A stretch of 32,997 nt of DNA from Acidobacteriota bacterium (GCA_028876395.1 JAGWRX010000116.1:1-32997); one strand, 5' to 3'. Positions 15,988 to 24,908 are shown, numbered from the stretch's first letter. A program made the numbers and translations. Notes: generated by a model not told the origin, from the letters alone.

Positions 15988-17073
15988 ATGAAAACTGGCA
16001 TTATTGGCCTGCCGCAGGTGGGCAAGACATCGCTGTTCAAGATTCTGACCAAGGCGAAACTCGAAGAGCGTGGCTACTCCAACCCGCGCGAGGCCCACAT
16101 CGGCGTGGCCCGCGTGCCGGATGAGCGCCTCGACAAGCTCTCCGCCCTCTACTCACCGAAGAAAACCACCTACGCCACCGTCGAATACGTCGACGTGGCC
16201 GCCATCGGGCAGGAGGCGCTGAAGGAAACCGCATTCCTCACCAGCCTGCGCAACGTTGATGCACTCATTCACGTGCTCCGCGCCTTCGAGGACGAGTCCA
16301 TCCCGCACGTCGGCCCCATCGACCCCCTGCGCGACATCAAGAATGTGGAGTTCGACCTGATGATCAGCGACCTGACGCAGGTGGAAAAGCGCCTGGAGCG
16401 CGTCGAAAAAGACCTGAAGAAAGGCCGCACCGGCGAACTGGAACGCGAGCAGGCCCTCCTCCTGCGGTCCAAGGAGGCGCTCGAAAACGAGCAGCCCTTG
16501 CGCGAGCTGGAGATGACGCCCGAAGAGAAAAAGCTCATTAAGGGCTTCATGTTTCTCTCGCAAAAACCTGTTTTATATGTAGTTAATATCGGCGAAAGTT
16601 CGGCGCTCGGCGATGACCTCGACTCTGCCGTAAGGCGCTTCAAACTCGACGAAGTGGCTCATCGCCCCAGCGCCGGTGCTACCGCCATCTGTGGCAAGGT
16701 TGAAGCCGAGCTGGCCGAAATGGACGAAACCGAAGCCGCCGAATTCCTGTCCAGCTACGGCCTCCACGAGAGCGGCCTGGTCCGCCTCATCCGCAAGAGC
16801 TACGAACTGCTGGGGCTCATCAGCTTCTTCACCGCAGGCGAGGACGAGTGCCGCGCCTGGACGGTGCCTGCCGGCTCCAAAGCGCCACAGGCTGCCGGCG
16901 CCATCCACTCCGACCTGGAGCACCACTTCATCCGAGCCGAAACCATCCGCTGGAACGCCTTGCTCGACGCAGGCAGCGAGGCAGCGGCGCGCGCGCAGGG
17001 TACCCTCCGCCTCGAAGGTAAAGAGTACATCGTGCAGGATGGCGACGTGATGCACATCAGACACAGCGGGTAA
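15988..17073 (+). CDS. ychF: YchF/OLA1-type P-loop NTPase
   Basis: 361 aa from the ATG at 15988. Translation-associated Obg-family ATPase that binds ribosomes. P-loop GLPQVGKTS (7-15), a degenerate G3 region (DVAAIG, about 69-74), a long helical insertion (about 125-180), the NxxE replacement of NKxD (NIGE, 200-203) that gives this family its ATP preference, and a C-terminal TGS domain (about 275-361, FFTAGEDECRAWTVPAGSKAPQAAG). The N-terminal sequence (GLPQVGKTSLFKILT instead of GLPNVGKSTLFNALT) fits a variant branch of the family seen in some phyla. The ZIP transporter starts six bases after its stop. Confidence 0.92.
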   Translation: MKTGIIGLPQVGKTSLFKILTKAKLEERGYSNPREAHIGVARVPDERLDKLSALYSPKKTTYATVEYVDVAAIGQEALKETAFLTSLRNVDALIHVLRAFEDESIPHVGPIDPLRDIKNVEFDLMISDLTQVEKRLERVEKDLKKGRTGELEREQALLLRSKEALENEQPLRELEMTPEEKKLIKGFMFLSQKPVLYVVNIGESSALGDDLDSAVRRFKLDEVAHRPSAGATAICGKVEAELAEMDETEAAEFLSSYGLHESGLVRLIRKSYELLGLISFFTAGEDECRAWTVPAGSKAPQAAGAIHSDLEHHFIRAETIRWNALLDAGSEAAARAQGTLRLEGKEYIVQDGDVMHIRHSG

Positions 17074-17079
17074 CACCGG

Positions 17080-17805
17080 ATGCTCAGGCTCTCCATCATT
17101 CTCGGGTTGCTGGCCGCGCTCGCCGATGTGGCGGGCGGACTCGTGCTGGTCCGAGCGCGGGGGGTCGAGCGCTACCTGCGCTACTTCGTGGCCCTGGGCG
17201 CGGGCTTTCTGCTGGCCACTGCCCTGCTGGAGATGACGCCTGAGAGTCTGCGCATGAGCCCGCGATTGGGTCCAATTCTCATCATGGCCGGCTATTGCGT
17301 GGTGCATCTGCTGGAGCACACCATCGTCGCCCACTTCCACTACGGCGAAGAGACGCATCTCGGCGAGTTCGTATCCAGGCGCACCGGTTATTCAGTGCTC
17401 GGCGGGCTCAGCGTGCATGCGCTTTTTGACGGCGTTGCCATCGGCTCCGGCTTTGTGGTCAGCAGCACGCTGGGCTGGCTGATTTTTCTCGCCATCTTTC
17501 TGCACAAGGCGCCTGAAGGTTTCACCATGGCCTCGGTCATGCTGGCCAGCGGACGCAGCCGTGAAGCTGCGTTCTACTCGGCCGTGGCGCTGGCCGCAGC
17601 CACCCTGGCCGGAGTGCTGGTCATCGAGCTGGCGCCCCACTGGATGCCTTACGGGCTGCCCATCTCTGCAGGCGTCGCGCTCTACGTGGGCGCAAGCGAC
17701 CTGGTGCCGGAGGTCAACCGCGAACCCGGCATACGCATGGCCTTGATCTTTTTTCTCGGCGTCGCCGGCTTTCTGCTGCTGCGCGAGCTGCTCCCGGCGC
17801 TCTAG
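17080..17805 (+). CDS. ZIP-family divalent metal transporter
   Basis: 241 aa, about eight membrane segments. The metal-binding helices are intact: H113 and D117 in HALFDGVAIGSG (helix 4) and H142 and E146 in HKAPEGF (helix 5). A His-containing loop (HLLEHTIVAHFHYGEETH, about 77-93) lies between helices 3 and 4, as expected for a variable metal-sensing loop. It likely imports zinc or another divalent metal, as in ZupT. It is probably co-transcribed with ychF (6-bp gap). Its TAG stop shares the CTAG palindrome (17802-17805) with the stop of the convergent GT9 gene. Confidence 0.88.
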   Translation: MLRLSIILGLLAALADVAGGLVLVRARGVERYLRYFVALGAGFLLATALLEMTPESLRMSPRLGPILIMAGYCVVHLLEHTIVAHFHYGEETHLGEFVSRRTGYSVLGGLSVHALFDGVAIGSGFVVSSTLGWLIFLAIFLHKAPEGFTMASVMLASGRSREAAFYSAVALAAATLAGVLVIELAPHWMPYGLPISAGVALYVGASDLVPEVNREPGIRMALIFFLGVAGFLLLRELLPAL

Positions 17806-19058
17806 GAGCGCGTACCCGCAATCTGCACCATATCGCGCTGTGAGCCGCCTTCTCCATTCAGCACCGCCCGCACCGAAGCCAGCACGCGCTCCGGCGTAAT
17901 CATGCGCATGCACACGGCGTCATTGCAGGCCGAGTTCTTCTGGTTTGCCGCCGTCACGCACGGCGAGCAGGAAAGATCAGCGGTAATGGACTCCGTGTTG
18001 CCCAGGCTGCCGTAAAGTCGCGGCGTCTCCGGACCAAACAGCACAATGGAGCGAATGGGCGTGATCGCCGAAAAGTGTGCCGGGCCGCTGTCGTTGGTCA
18101 CCAGCACCGAGGCAATGTTGTAGAGAGCGGTAATAGCCATCAGCTTGTGCATCCCGGCAAAGCTGCGAAAGCGCGGATGCCTGATCTTGTCCTGCATCGC
18201 GATCGCCTCTTCGCGCTCGCCCGGAGAGCCCGTAATCAACACCAGCGCGTCATCCCACTCCTCCACCACCATCTGCGCCAGCGCACTGAAGTTGTCGCGC
18301 GCCCAGCGGCGCTGCGGCAGCAGTTCAGAGCTGTTCGGGTTGATCAGCACGATGCGGTGATAGTCCGGCCGGTACTCCGGATAAACCCGCCGCACCAGCC
18401 CGCGTACGTGCTCTTTGGCCTCCTCCGTCACTGGCTGCATGGGCACGCGAATCTCTTCGTCCGTGACATGCGTTTTGGAGTAGGGCACCTCCGGCTGCGG
18501 CGCAAGCAGCGCGTTCACCATACAGACGAAGTTCTTTGCCATGTGAATATGGCCGTTATAGTTCACGCGATGCGTGAGCATTTCGCCGCGGTAAAGCCCC
18601 TCGCTGTGGAAGCGGTGAAAACCCACGCGCCGGCGCGCCCCTGAGAGCCCGGTCAACAGGCCCGAATAGCGCGAAAACAGTTCGAGATCGACAACCGTGT
18701 CGATCTTCGCCTTGCGCACCCAGCTCAGAAAGCGCAGCGAATCAAGCGCCAGCATCGTCAGGCTGTTTTCGCGAATGGTGATGATGTTGGCTTCCGGAAC
18801 GGTATCGAGCAAGCGAAGGCTGTCGGCATTGCGCTCAAAGATGAGAAAGAAAATCTCCGCGCCAAGCGCATCCTTGGCCTTCTGCAGCGCTGGATTCGCA
18901 ATCACCGTGCTGCCCATCTCAGACAGCTCGATGAAGAGAACGCGACTGGGCTTCTCCGGCCCTTTCGGCCTGCCCAGCAGGCGCACCACCTGGGTACACA
19001 AAAAGCACAGCGGTATGCCGATCCAGTAATCAACGGCCCGCATCGTCCGAAGCTTCAT
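17802..19058 (-). CDS. glycosyltransferase family 9 (heptosyltransferase-like)
   Basis: 418 aa from the ATG at 19058 (AAAGGG seven to eight bases upstream; longer starts to 19136 lack similarity). GT9 GT-B fold: N-terminal RVLFIELSEMGSTVIANPAL (39-58), a nucleotide-sugar binding block with LINPNSSELLPQRRW (238-252), ITGSPGEREEA and the family hallmark NDSGPAHF (322-329). The C-terminus has four cysteines (about 364, 367, 378, 383) in a CxxC-type arrangement that may bind metal. It opens with a hydrophobic helix (about 11-27), suggesting membrane association. Likely a sugar transferase for LPS core or another surface glycan; the exact sugar is unknown. Convergent with the ZIP gene. Confidence 0.87.
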   Translation of the reverse strand: MKLRTMRAVDYWIGIPLCFLCTQVVRLLGRPKGPEKPSRVLFIELSEMGSTVIANPALQKAKDALGAEIFFLIFERNADSLRLLDTVPEANIITIRENSLTMLALDSLRFLSWVRKAKIDTVVDLELFSRYSGLLTGLSGARRRVGFHRFHSEGLYRGEMLTHRVNYNGHIHMAKNFVCMVNALLAPQPEVPYSKTHVTDEEIRVPMQPVTEEAKEHVRGLVRRVYPEYRPDYHRIVLINPNSSELLPQRRWARDNFSALAQMVVEEWDDALVLITGSPGEREEAIAMQDKIRHPRFRSFAGMHKLMAITALYNIASVLVTNDSGPAHFSAITPIRSIVLFGPETPRLYGSLGNTESITADLSCSPCVTAANQKNSACNDAVCMRMITPERVLASVRAVLNGEGGSQRDMVQIAGTRS

Positions 19059-19251
19059 TTCCTCTGCCCTTTGCAGTCTAGAATTTTCCGCGTGGAGACT
19101 ACGGCATGAGTCTACCATCGAGCTTGGCCGGGGCAATCACCCGTATGTTGCAGCGTTGCCCACTACCCGCGGAAGACATGCTCCGCGGCTTCCACTAAGA
19201 TGGTGGGTTGAAGCCTGCCGCAAGGCCGCCGGGGACAGGAATCCAGAGGGA

Positions 19252-20742
19252 GTGCGAAAGCTGAACACGGTGGAGACTCTTTGCAAGCGCAATATCCTTC
19301 TCATTCTGGCGTTTTCAGTGGTCGGGTTCGTCGTCATGGGGTATCACCCCGGCCTGGAAGATGACGGCGTGTATCTTTCCGCCGTCAAGAGCGACGTAAA
19401 CCCCGCGCTCTACCCGCACGACTCCGCCTTTTTCCGCGAACAGTTGCAGGCCACGCTGTTTGACAACGGGGTCGCCCAGTTCGTCCGCTGGACGCACATC
19501 CCGGTGGCGGCTACGGAAATCCTGTGGCAGTTTGCGTCCATCGTGCTCATCGTTCTTGGCTGCTGGAGCATTGCGCGAACCCTCTTTGCCGAGGCCCGCG
19601 CGCAGTGGGCAGGCGTTGCCCTTGTCACAGCCATGTTCACGCTGCCCGTGTCAGGCGCCGCGCTCTATCTCGTGGACCAGCATCTGCATCCGCGCACCGT
19701 GGCCACGGCAATGATCCTCCTGGCGGTTTCGAAAATCATGGCCGGCAAACGCCTCCAGGCGCTCCCACTGCTGCTGCTTGCGTTTGCAATGCATCCCATC
19801 ATGGCCGCGCTGGGCATCTCCTTTTGCGGTATCCTCACGGTCGCCATGCTTGAGCCGGTCCACGTCTGGGCCCGCTCATGGCGAGACTCGCTGGCTGCCG
19901 CCGTGCCGCTCAGCTGGATCTTCGAGTCCCCCACCCCGGCCTGGCACAAAGCGCTGCAGACGCGCAGATATTTCTTCCTCTACAAATGGACCTGGTACGA
20001 GTGGCTCGGCGCGCTCGCTCCGCTGCTGCTTTTCTGGATCCTGTGGCGCGTCGCGCGGCAGCGCGGCGAAACCAATCTGGCGCGCTTTGCACTGGCCGTC
20101 TTTATTTATGGCGGAATTCAGCAGGCTGTCGCCATGGTCGTGCTGGGCTCGCCGGAGCTGATCCGCCTCACCCCGCTGCAACCCATGCGCTACCTCCACC
20201 TCGTCTATTTCTTCCTCGTGCTCGTTGCCGGATGCCTGTTGGGTAAATACCTGCTGAAAAGCAGCGTCCTGCGCTGGGCCGTGTTCCTCCTCGTCATCAA
20301 CGTGCCCATGTATGCCGTTCAGCAGGCGGAGTTCTGCGGCAGCCAGCATCTGGAGTTGCCTGGCATGAAACCCGCCAACCCATGGCTGCAGGCCTTTGCC
20401 TGGATTCGCCGCAACACACCAACCGATGCCTATTTCGCGCTCGACCCCAACTACCTCGCCACACCCGGCGAGGACTACCACAGCTTTCGCGCGCTCGCCG
20501 AGCGCAGCCAGATGGCCGACGCCATCAAGGACACGGCCGTCGTAACGCAGGTGCCCGATCTGGCGCCCGCGTGGGACCAGCAGATCACCGCCCAAGCCGG
20601 CTGGCCGGGCTTCAAGCTGGCCGATTTCGAGCGGCTGAAGGCGGAGTTTGGCGTCAACTGGGTGCTGGTCTCTTATCCGCAACCAGCCGGCCTGCCCTGC
20701 CCGTGGCACAACAGCAGGCTCGCCGTCTGTACCGTCCCCTGA
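19252..20742 (+). CDS. polytopic membrane protein, paralogue 1 (GT-C-like candidate)
   Basis: About 496 aa from a GTG at 19252 (ACAGGA ten bases upstream); a TTG at 19156 is the longest alternative, so the start is uncertain. Around ten membrane helices and a C-terminal soluble region. After the first helix comes an acidic motif HPGLEDDGVY (about 32-41), followed by LYP..FF, MHPIMA, RRYFFLYKWTWYEWLG and LQPMRYLHL. A conserved C-terminal block (FAWIRRNTP, SFRALAERSQMAD, KDTAVVTQVP) precedes a cysteine pair (PCPWHNSRLAVC). It is clearly paralogous to the protein at 21909-23414. An acidic pair in the first extracytoplasmic loop is a hallmark of GT-C glycosyltransferases, so a lipid-linked-sugar transferase role is plausible but unproven. 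Confidence 0.75.
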   Translation: MRKLNTVETLCKRNILLILAFSVVGFVVMGYHPGLEDDGVYLSAVKSDVNPALYPHDSAFFREQLQATLFDNGVAQFVRWTHIPVAATEILWQFASIVLIVLGCWSIARTLFAEARAQWAGVALVTAMFTLPVSGAALYLVDQHLHPRTVATAMILLAVSKIMAGKRLQALPLLLLAFAMHPIMAALGISFCGILTVAMLEPVHVWARSWRDSLAAAVPLSWIFESPTPAWHKALQTRRYFFLYKWTWYEWLGALAPLLLFWILWRVARQRGETNLARFALAVFIYGGIQQAVAMVVLGSPELIRLTPLQPMRYLHLVYFFLVLVAGCLLGKYLLKSSVLRWAVFLLVINVPMYAVQQAEFCGSQHLELPGMKPANPWLQAFAWIRRNTPTDAYFALDPNYLATPGEDYHSFRALAERSQMADAIKDTAVVTQVPDLAPAWDQQITAQAGWPGFKLADFERLKAEFGVNWVLVSYPQPAGLPCPWHNSRLAVCTVP

Positions 20743-21114
20743 ACGCCCGCCAGAGAGCTGCGCTGCCGTCTTCCGGACACGCTGCCGAGGCCGGATGACG
20801 GCGGAACCGGTTTGGCGCCGCCGCACATTTCATTGTCATTTGCCCCGCTGGACGATAAAATTACATAGATTGGTTCTCCCCGATGTACCCTTTCCGAGGC
20901 CGCCCAAACGCACCCGCATCCATTCGACGATTGCGCGCCGCGGCCCTGCCTGTAAATGCCATGCCGTCATCAGACCGAGGGAAGACTGCGTGCCGGAAGG
21001 ATTTGTAGTTGTGCGTCTTTGATTCTCTGACGACCGTGATTGCCCCTCTGAACACGCGTATCCCCAGCAGGCGTCACTATGCTGACATTGAATAGCAGTT
21101 TTGGAACGGATTGA
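20743..21114. other. 372-bp intergenic region before the GT2 gene
   Basis: No gene is supportable. An imperfect hairpin at 20765-20802 is described separately. The remainder is more AT-rich than its neighbours around 20825-20880 and 21000-21110. It presumably holds the promoter of the GT2 gene, but I see no good -35/-10 pair. The GT2 ATG is preceded by GGAACGGA. Confidence 0.5.
20765..20802 (+). terminator. hairpin after membrane protein paralogue 1
   Basis: GCCGTCTTCCGG pairs with CCGGATGACGGC (11 of 12) around a 14-base loop, 23 bp after the stop at 20742. No strong T-tract follows, so termination activity is uncertain. Confidence 0.45.
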
Positions 21115-21912
21115 ATGATCAACAATAAAAAGGTGGTCGCCGTCCTCCCCGCCTATAACGCCGAGAAGACGCTTGAGTGGACTGTCAACGAGATCCCCGG
21201 CGCGGTTGACCTGTGCATTCTGGTGGACGATCACAGCACCGATGAAACCGCTGCACTGGCCAAAAGACTCGGATTACAGGTACATGTGCATCCGCGCAAC
21301 CGCGGATACGGCGGCAATCAGAAGACCTGTTACGCCGCTGCGCTTGATGCGGGCGCTGATGTTGTGGTCATGCTGCACCCCGGCTACCAGTACACGCCTC
21401 GCCTCGTCGAACCCTTGGCCGGCATGATCGCCTATGACGAATATGACGTTGTCCTGGGGTCGCGCATCCTGGGCGGCGGCGCGCTCAAGGGTGGAATGCC
21501 GCGCTACAAATACATTGCCAATCGCGCTCTGACCTTGATTCAGAATCTGCTCCTGGGCGCAAAGTTGTCCGAGTACCACACGGGATTCCGTGCCTTCAGC
21601 CGCGATTTGCTCCTTTCCTTGCCCCTGCACGCCAACTCGGATGACTTTGTCTTCGACAACCAGATGCTGGCGCAGTGCATCCTGCGCGGGGCGCGCATCG
21701 GAGAAGTCTCCTGCCCCACCCGCTATTTTGAGGAGGCATCCTCCATTAATTTCCGGCGCAGTTCGATCTACGGGCTGGGCGTGCTGCAAACAACCCTCAG
21801 CGGCCTGGCAGCGCGGTCCGGTCTCTACCACAGTCCTGTTTTCAGGTTTCCCCCTTCCCAACTGAAGCAGAAGAGCAATGCAATGGAGCGCGCGTTGGAG
21901 GATATTTCGTGA
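21115..21912 (+). CDS. DPM1-like family 2 glycosyltransferase
   Basis: 265 aa. GT-A fold, similar to dolichyl/polyprenyl-phosphate sugar synthases: VVAVLPAYNAEKTL (7-20), ILVDDHSTDETA with the nucleotide-binding Asp pair (35-46), NRGYGGNQKTCY (62-73), and an acceptor block with GSRILGGGALKGGMP, SEYHTGFRAFSR and DDFVFDNQML. There is no C-terminal membrane helix. The metal-binding Asp expected after VVMLHP is Gly90 (HPGYQY; codon GGC at 21382-21384), where relatives as I recall them have HPDYQY. The stop overlaps the GTG start of the next gene (GTGA), so the two are translationally coupled. It probably activates a sugar on a lipid carrier or extends a glycan. Confidence 0.85.
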   Translation: MINNKKVVAVLPAYNAEKTLEWTVNEIPGAVDLCILVDDHSTDETAALAKRLGLQVHVHPRNRGYGGNQKTCYAAALDAGADVVVMLHPGYQYTPRLVEPLAGMIAYDEYDVVLGSRILGGGALKGGMPRYKYIANRALTLIQNLLLGAKLSEYHTGFRAFSRDLLLSLPLHANSDDFVFDNQMLAQCILRGARIGEVSCPTRYFEEASSINFRRSSIYGLGVLQTTLSGLAARSGLYHSPVFRFPPSQLKQKSNAMERALEDIS

Positions 21913-23414
21913 CACATGCCGCGGAAAAGCGGCTGCCGTACCTGCGACTCCTCTTGCTCACTGCAGCGGCGCTGGCAATTCATGGTTATCATCTGTGCGC
22001 GGAAGACGGCGAAATCTATGTGCCGGCCGCCAGAAAGCTTCTCCATCCCGGGCTCTACCCGTTCGGCACGGAGTTCTTCACATCACACGGCAAGCTGTCC
22101 ATGTTCAGCCCCATCCTCGCATGGACGGCAAAGCTGACCCATCTCTCCATGGACTGGACGCTGTTTGCCTGGTACCTGGTCAGCCTCTTTGCCACTCTTG
22201 CCTCCTGCTGGCTGCTCGTGAGGGCCTGCTTTGCCACGGAGCGCGCGCGATGGAGCGCCGTCGCCGTTGCAGCCGCTGTTCTCACCATGCCCGCAACCAA
22301 CACGGGGCTGCTGCTGATTGATCCGTATCTGACTGCGCGTTCCTTCTCGACGCCGCTCACCCTGTTTGCGCTGGCAAGCTGTCTTGAGCGCCGCTATATA
22401 CGCCTCATCGCGATCGTCTTGCTGACCGCGGCCATCCATCCGCAGATGGCGATCTACCTGATCTTCCTCGCCGCTCTCATGCGGCTCGCAGAGGTCAGAA
22501 AGCGATCCACCCACGAGAAGGCTCCGGCGCTGGCTGCCGCGGGCATGCTGCCTACGGGATTTCAAATCGAACGAGCCTCCGGGCCTTACCGTGAGGCACT
22601 CTACTCCAGGGATTATTTCTTTCTCTATAACTGGGAGTGGTACCACTGGCTCGGCATGCTCGCGCCGCTCGCCATTCTGGCGTGGTTCTGGAGAGGCAAT
22701 GTGCGCGGCACGCTGCCCGGTTTCCGCCGTCTCAGTTTCGCCATGATCCCCTTCGGCCTCGTCTCCATCGCTGCCGCCGCCGTGGTGTCCCTCCCGATGC
22801 TGGAGATGTTTGTCCGCTTGCAGCCCTTGCGGTCCTTCCACCTCATCACCTTCGTCTTCGTCCTGCTCTTTGCCGGCGTGGTGGGTGAATACATCGGCAA
22901 AGACCGCCCGTGGGCCATCGCCGTGCTGTGCTGTGTGCTTGCCGCTGGCATGTTCTTCGTCGCCCGGCAAACCTATCCGAACAGCCCGCAGATCGAGCTT
23001 CCCTCTAAAACGAGCACCAATCCCTGGGTGAATACCCTCCTCTGGGTGCGCCGGCATACCCCCGAGAATGCCGTCTTTGCCGTCGATTCCCGCTACTTCA
23101 AGGACCCTGAGGTGGATGTCCATGGGTTCCGCGCGATCGCAGAGCGCTCAGAACTCGCCGACTACTACAAGGATGGCGGCGTGGTCACGCTCTTTCCTGC
23201 CCTGGCGGGCGAGTGGAAGCAGATGAGCAACGCCACGTACGGCCTCAATCATTTTCAGGCAAAGGACTTCGACCGCCTCAGGAGCCAGTATCCCGCCGTC
23301 TCCTGGACCATCGTGCACGGCCCGGCGCCGGAAGGCATGGACTGCCCTTACCAGAACCAGGGTTTTGCCGTCTGCAGGCTGAACGCAACCCCACCGGACG
23401 CGGCCAGCAATTGA
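21909..23414 (+). CDS. polytopic membrane protein, paralogue 2 (GT-C-like candidate)
   Basis: 501 aa, starting with GTG inside the GT2 stop (GTGA overlap). Same architecture as the protein at 19252-20742: helix, acidic loop (HLCAEDGEIY, about 28-37), LYPFGTEFF, about ten helices, RDYFFLYNWEWYHWLG, RLQPLRSFHL, WVRRHTP, GFRAIAERSELADYYKDGGVV, and a C-terminal DCPYQNQGFAVC. The C-terminal soluble block is the best conserved part between the two copies. Coupling to a DPM1-like GT2 and the acidic first loop suggest a GT-C-type transferase acting outside the cytoplasm; substrate unknown. Confidence 0.78.
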   Translation: MTHAAEKRLPYLRLLLLTAAALAIHGYHLCAEDGEIYVPAARKLLHPGLYPFGTEFFTSHGKLSMFSPILAWTAKLTHLSMDWTLFAWYLVSLFATLASCWLLVRACFATERARWSAVAVAAAVLTMPATNTGLLLIDPYLTARSFSTPLTLFALASCLERRYIRLIAIVLLTAAIHPQMAIYLIFLAALMRLAEVRKRSTHEKAPALAAAGMLPTGFQIERASGPYREALYSRDYFFLYNWEWYHWLGMLAPLAILAWFWRGNVRGTLPGFRRLSFAMIPFGLVSIAAAAVVSLPMLEMFVRLQPLRSFHLITFVFVLLFAGVVGEYIGKDRPWAIAVLCCVLAAGMFFVARQTYPNSPQIELPSKTSTNPWVNTLLWVRRHTPENAVFAVDSRYFKDPEVDVHGFRAIAERSELADYYKDGGVVTLFPALAGEWKQMSNATYGLNHFQAKDFDRLRSQYPAVSWTIVHGPAPEGMDCPYQNQGFAVCRLNATPPDAASN

Positions 23415-23501
23415 GCACGCGCAAAAAACAATGCTGAGACTCCCTCCCGCACTTGGCGTTTCCGCGTCCATCGGCAAGAATGGCAATATGGGGCCATTGT
23501 C

Positions 23502-24908
23502 ATGCTGAATCTTACCCAGCGCCTTCTTCTTGGCTGCATTCTCATCACCGCCCTCGCCGCGGGCCTGGTGGCGGCAACCCATCGCGCCCTCGCAGCGGCC
23601 GGCCTGTCATCGGTAGCCGTCGCGTTTCTCGCATCCATCGTGCTCGTCGAGTTCGGAACCATCCTCCTCGTGCTGCATCCCATCCGCACGGTTGCCCGCG
23701 ACGCAAAAAAAATCGCGCAAGGCAACCTCGAGCACCGTGTCGCATGGAGCAGCCGGGACGATTTCGGCGTGATTGCCAGCGAGCTGAACCGCATCGCGGT
23801 ACGCCTCCGCGACCTCCGCGACACTGAGGCCGGGCGCAAGCAGATGGAGTTCCAGCTCTCCGACGCCGTCCTCCAATCCATCTTCGAGCCCATCATCGTC
23901 ACTGACAGCAAGGGCCACGTCCTCAAGGTCAACCAGGCAGCCGCTGAAATCCTCGGCGAAGCCGCCAGCGACCGCATGGCGCTCACCACCACGCCCGGCG
24001 GCGACAAGATCCTCAGCGCCATCCGCGACGCCGTCTCCATGCAGAAGCCCGTGGCGGCCGAAGGAGAAGCCGCCATGCTCCCCATGCGCATCGGCAAGCA
24101 GGCGCGCAGCTATCGCCTGCGCACCACGCCCATGCGCGACTCCGAGGGCCGCCTGCTCGGCACCGTCACCACGCTGGAAGACGTGACGACCCTGCAGGAC
24201 ACCGACCGCTTCAAGACCCAGTTCATCACCGTGGCCAGCCGCAAGCTGCGCGATCCGCTGCTCCAGCTGCGCCGCGGCCTCTATGCCCTGGCGCAGGGCT
24301 TCGGCGGCCCACTCCAGCCGCTGCAGGCTGACCTGGTAGCCGCCGCCAGCAGCGAGTCGGAAAAGCTCAATGACCTGATGGCCGATCTCATCGAGGTCGC
24401 GGAAATCGACACCGGCAAGCGCGAGCTTCACATCGAGCGTATGCGGCCTCTGCTCCTGCTCAACGAGGCGCGCGACCGCTTCTGCGACGAAGCCGCGCAA
24501 AAGCATATTCGCATGGAGGTCAGCGCCTTCGCCGACCTCTCGGTCGTCCGGGCCGATCGCCGCGCCGTCCGCTCGATCATGGACAACCTGCTCTCCAACG
24601 CACTCCGCTACACGCCGCCCGAGGGCGAAATCCTGCTGGCCGCCGAGGAAATCCAGGACTACGTGCAATTCACCGTGCGCGACTCCGGACGCGGCATTGA
24701 AGCCGAGCGCCTCAGCACCATCTTCGACCGCTTCAATGCATTCTCTGATGCGGGCACTGGCATGGGCCTGGCCCTGGTCCGCCGCCTGGTCGAGTCCCTC
24801 GGTGGCCAGATTGCCGTCGAAAGCCGTCTCGACCACGGAACCACGTTCCGCTTCACGCTTCCCGTAGCCGTGGTGGATGTGGTCCACCATCCCGTTGAGG
24901 TGGGCTGA
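23502..24908 (+). CDS. membrane sensor histidine kinase with H-box His replaced by Arg
   Basis: 468 aa. Two membrane helices (about 8-25 and 36-58), HAMP (about 58-108), PAS (about 117-230, FEPIIVTDSKGHVLKVNQAAAEILG), a dimerisation/phospho-acceptor helix region (about 235-305) and HATPase_c (about 350-455). The N box (DNLLSNALRYTPP), G1 (DSGRGI), F box (FDRF) and G2 (GTGMGLAL) are all intact. The H box reads ASRKLRDPL where ASHELRTPL is expected, so residue 247 is Arg (CGC at 24240-24242). It should bind ATP but cannot autophosphorylate on the usual His. It lies three bases upstream of a KdpD N-terminal/USP gene, so the pair resembles a split KdpD. No response regulator is adjacent. Confidence 0.9.
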   Translation: MLNLTQRLLLGCILITALAAGLVAATHRALAAAGLSSVAVAFLASIVLVEFGTILLVLHPIRTVARDAKKIAQGNLEHRVAWSSRDDFGVIASELNRIAVRLRDLRDTEAGRKQMEFQLSDAVLQSIFEPIIVTDSKGHVLKVNQAAAEILGEAASDRMALTTTPGGDKILSAIRDAVSMQKPVAAEGEAAMLPMRIGKQARSYRLRTTPMRDSEGRLLGTVTTLEDVTTLQDTDRFKTQFITVASRKLRDPLLQLRRGLYALAQGFGGPLQPLQADLVAAASSESEKLNDLMADLIEVAEIDTGKRELHIERMRPLLLLNEARDRFCDEAAQKHIRMEVSAFADLSVVRADRRAVRSIMDNLLSNALRYTPPEGEILLAAEEIQDYVQFTVRDSGRGIEAERLSTIFDRFNAFSDAGTGMGLALVRRLVESLGGQIAVESRLDHGTTFRFTLPVAVVDVVHHPVEVG

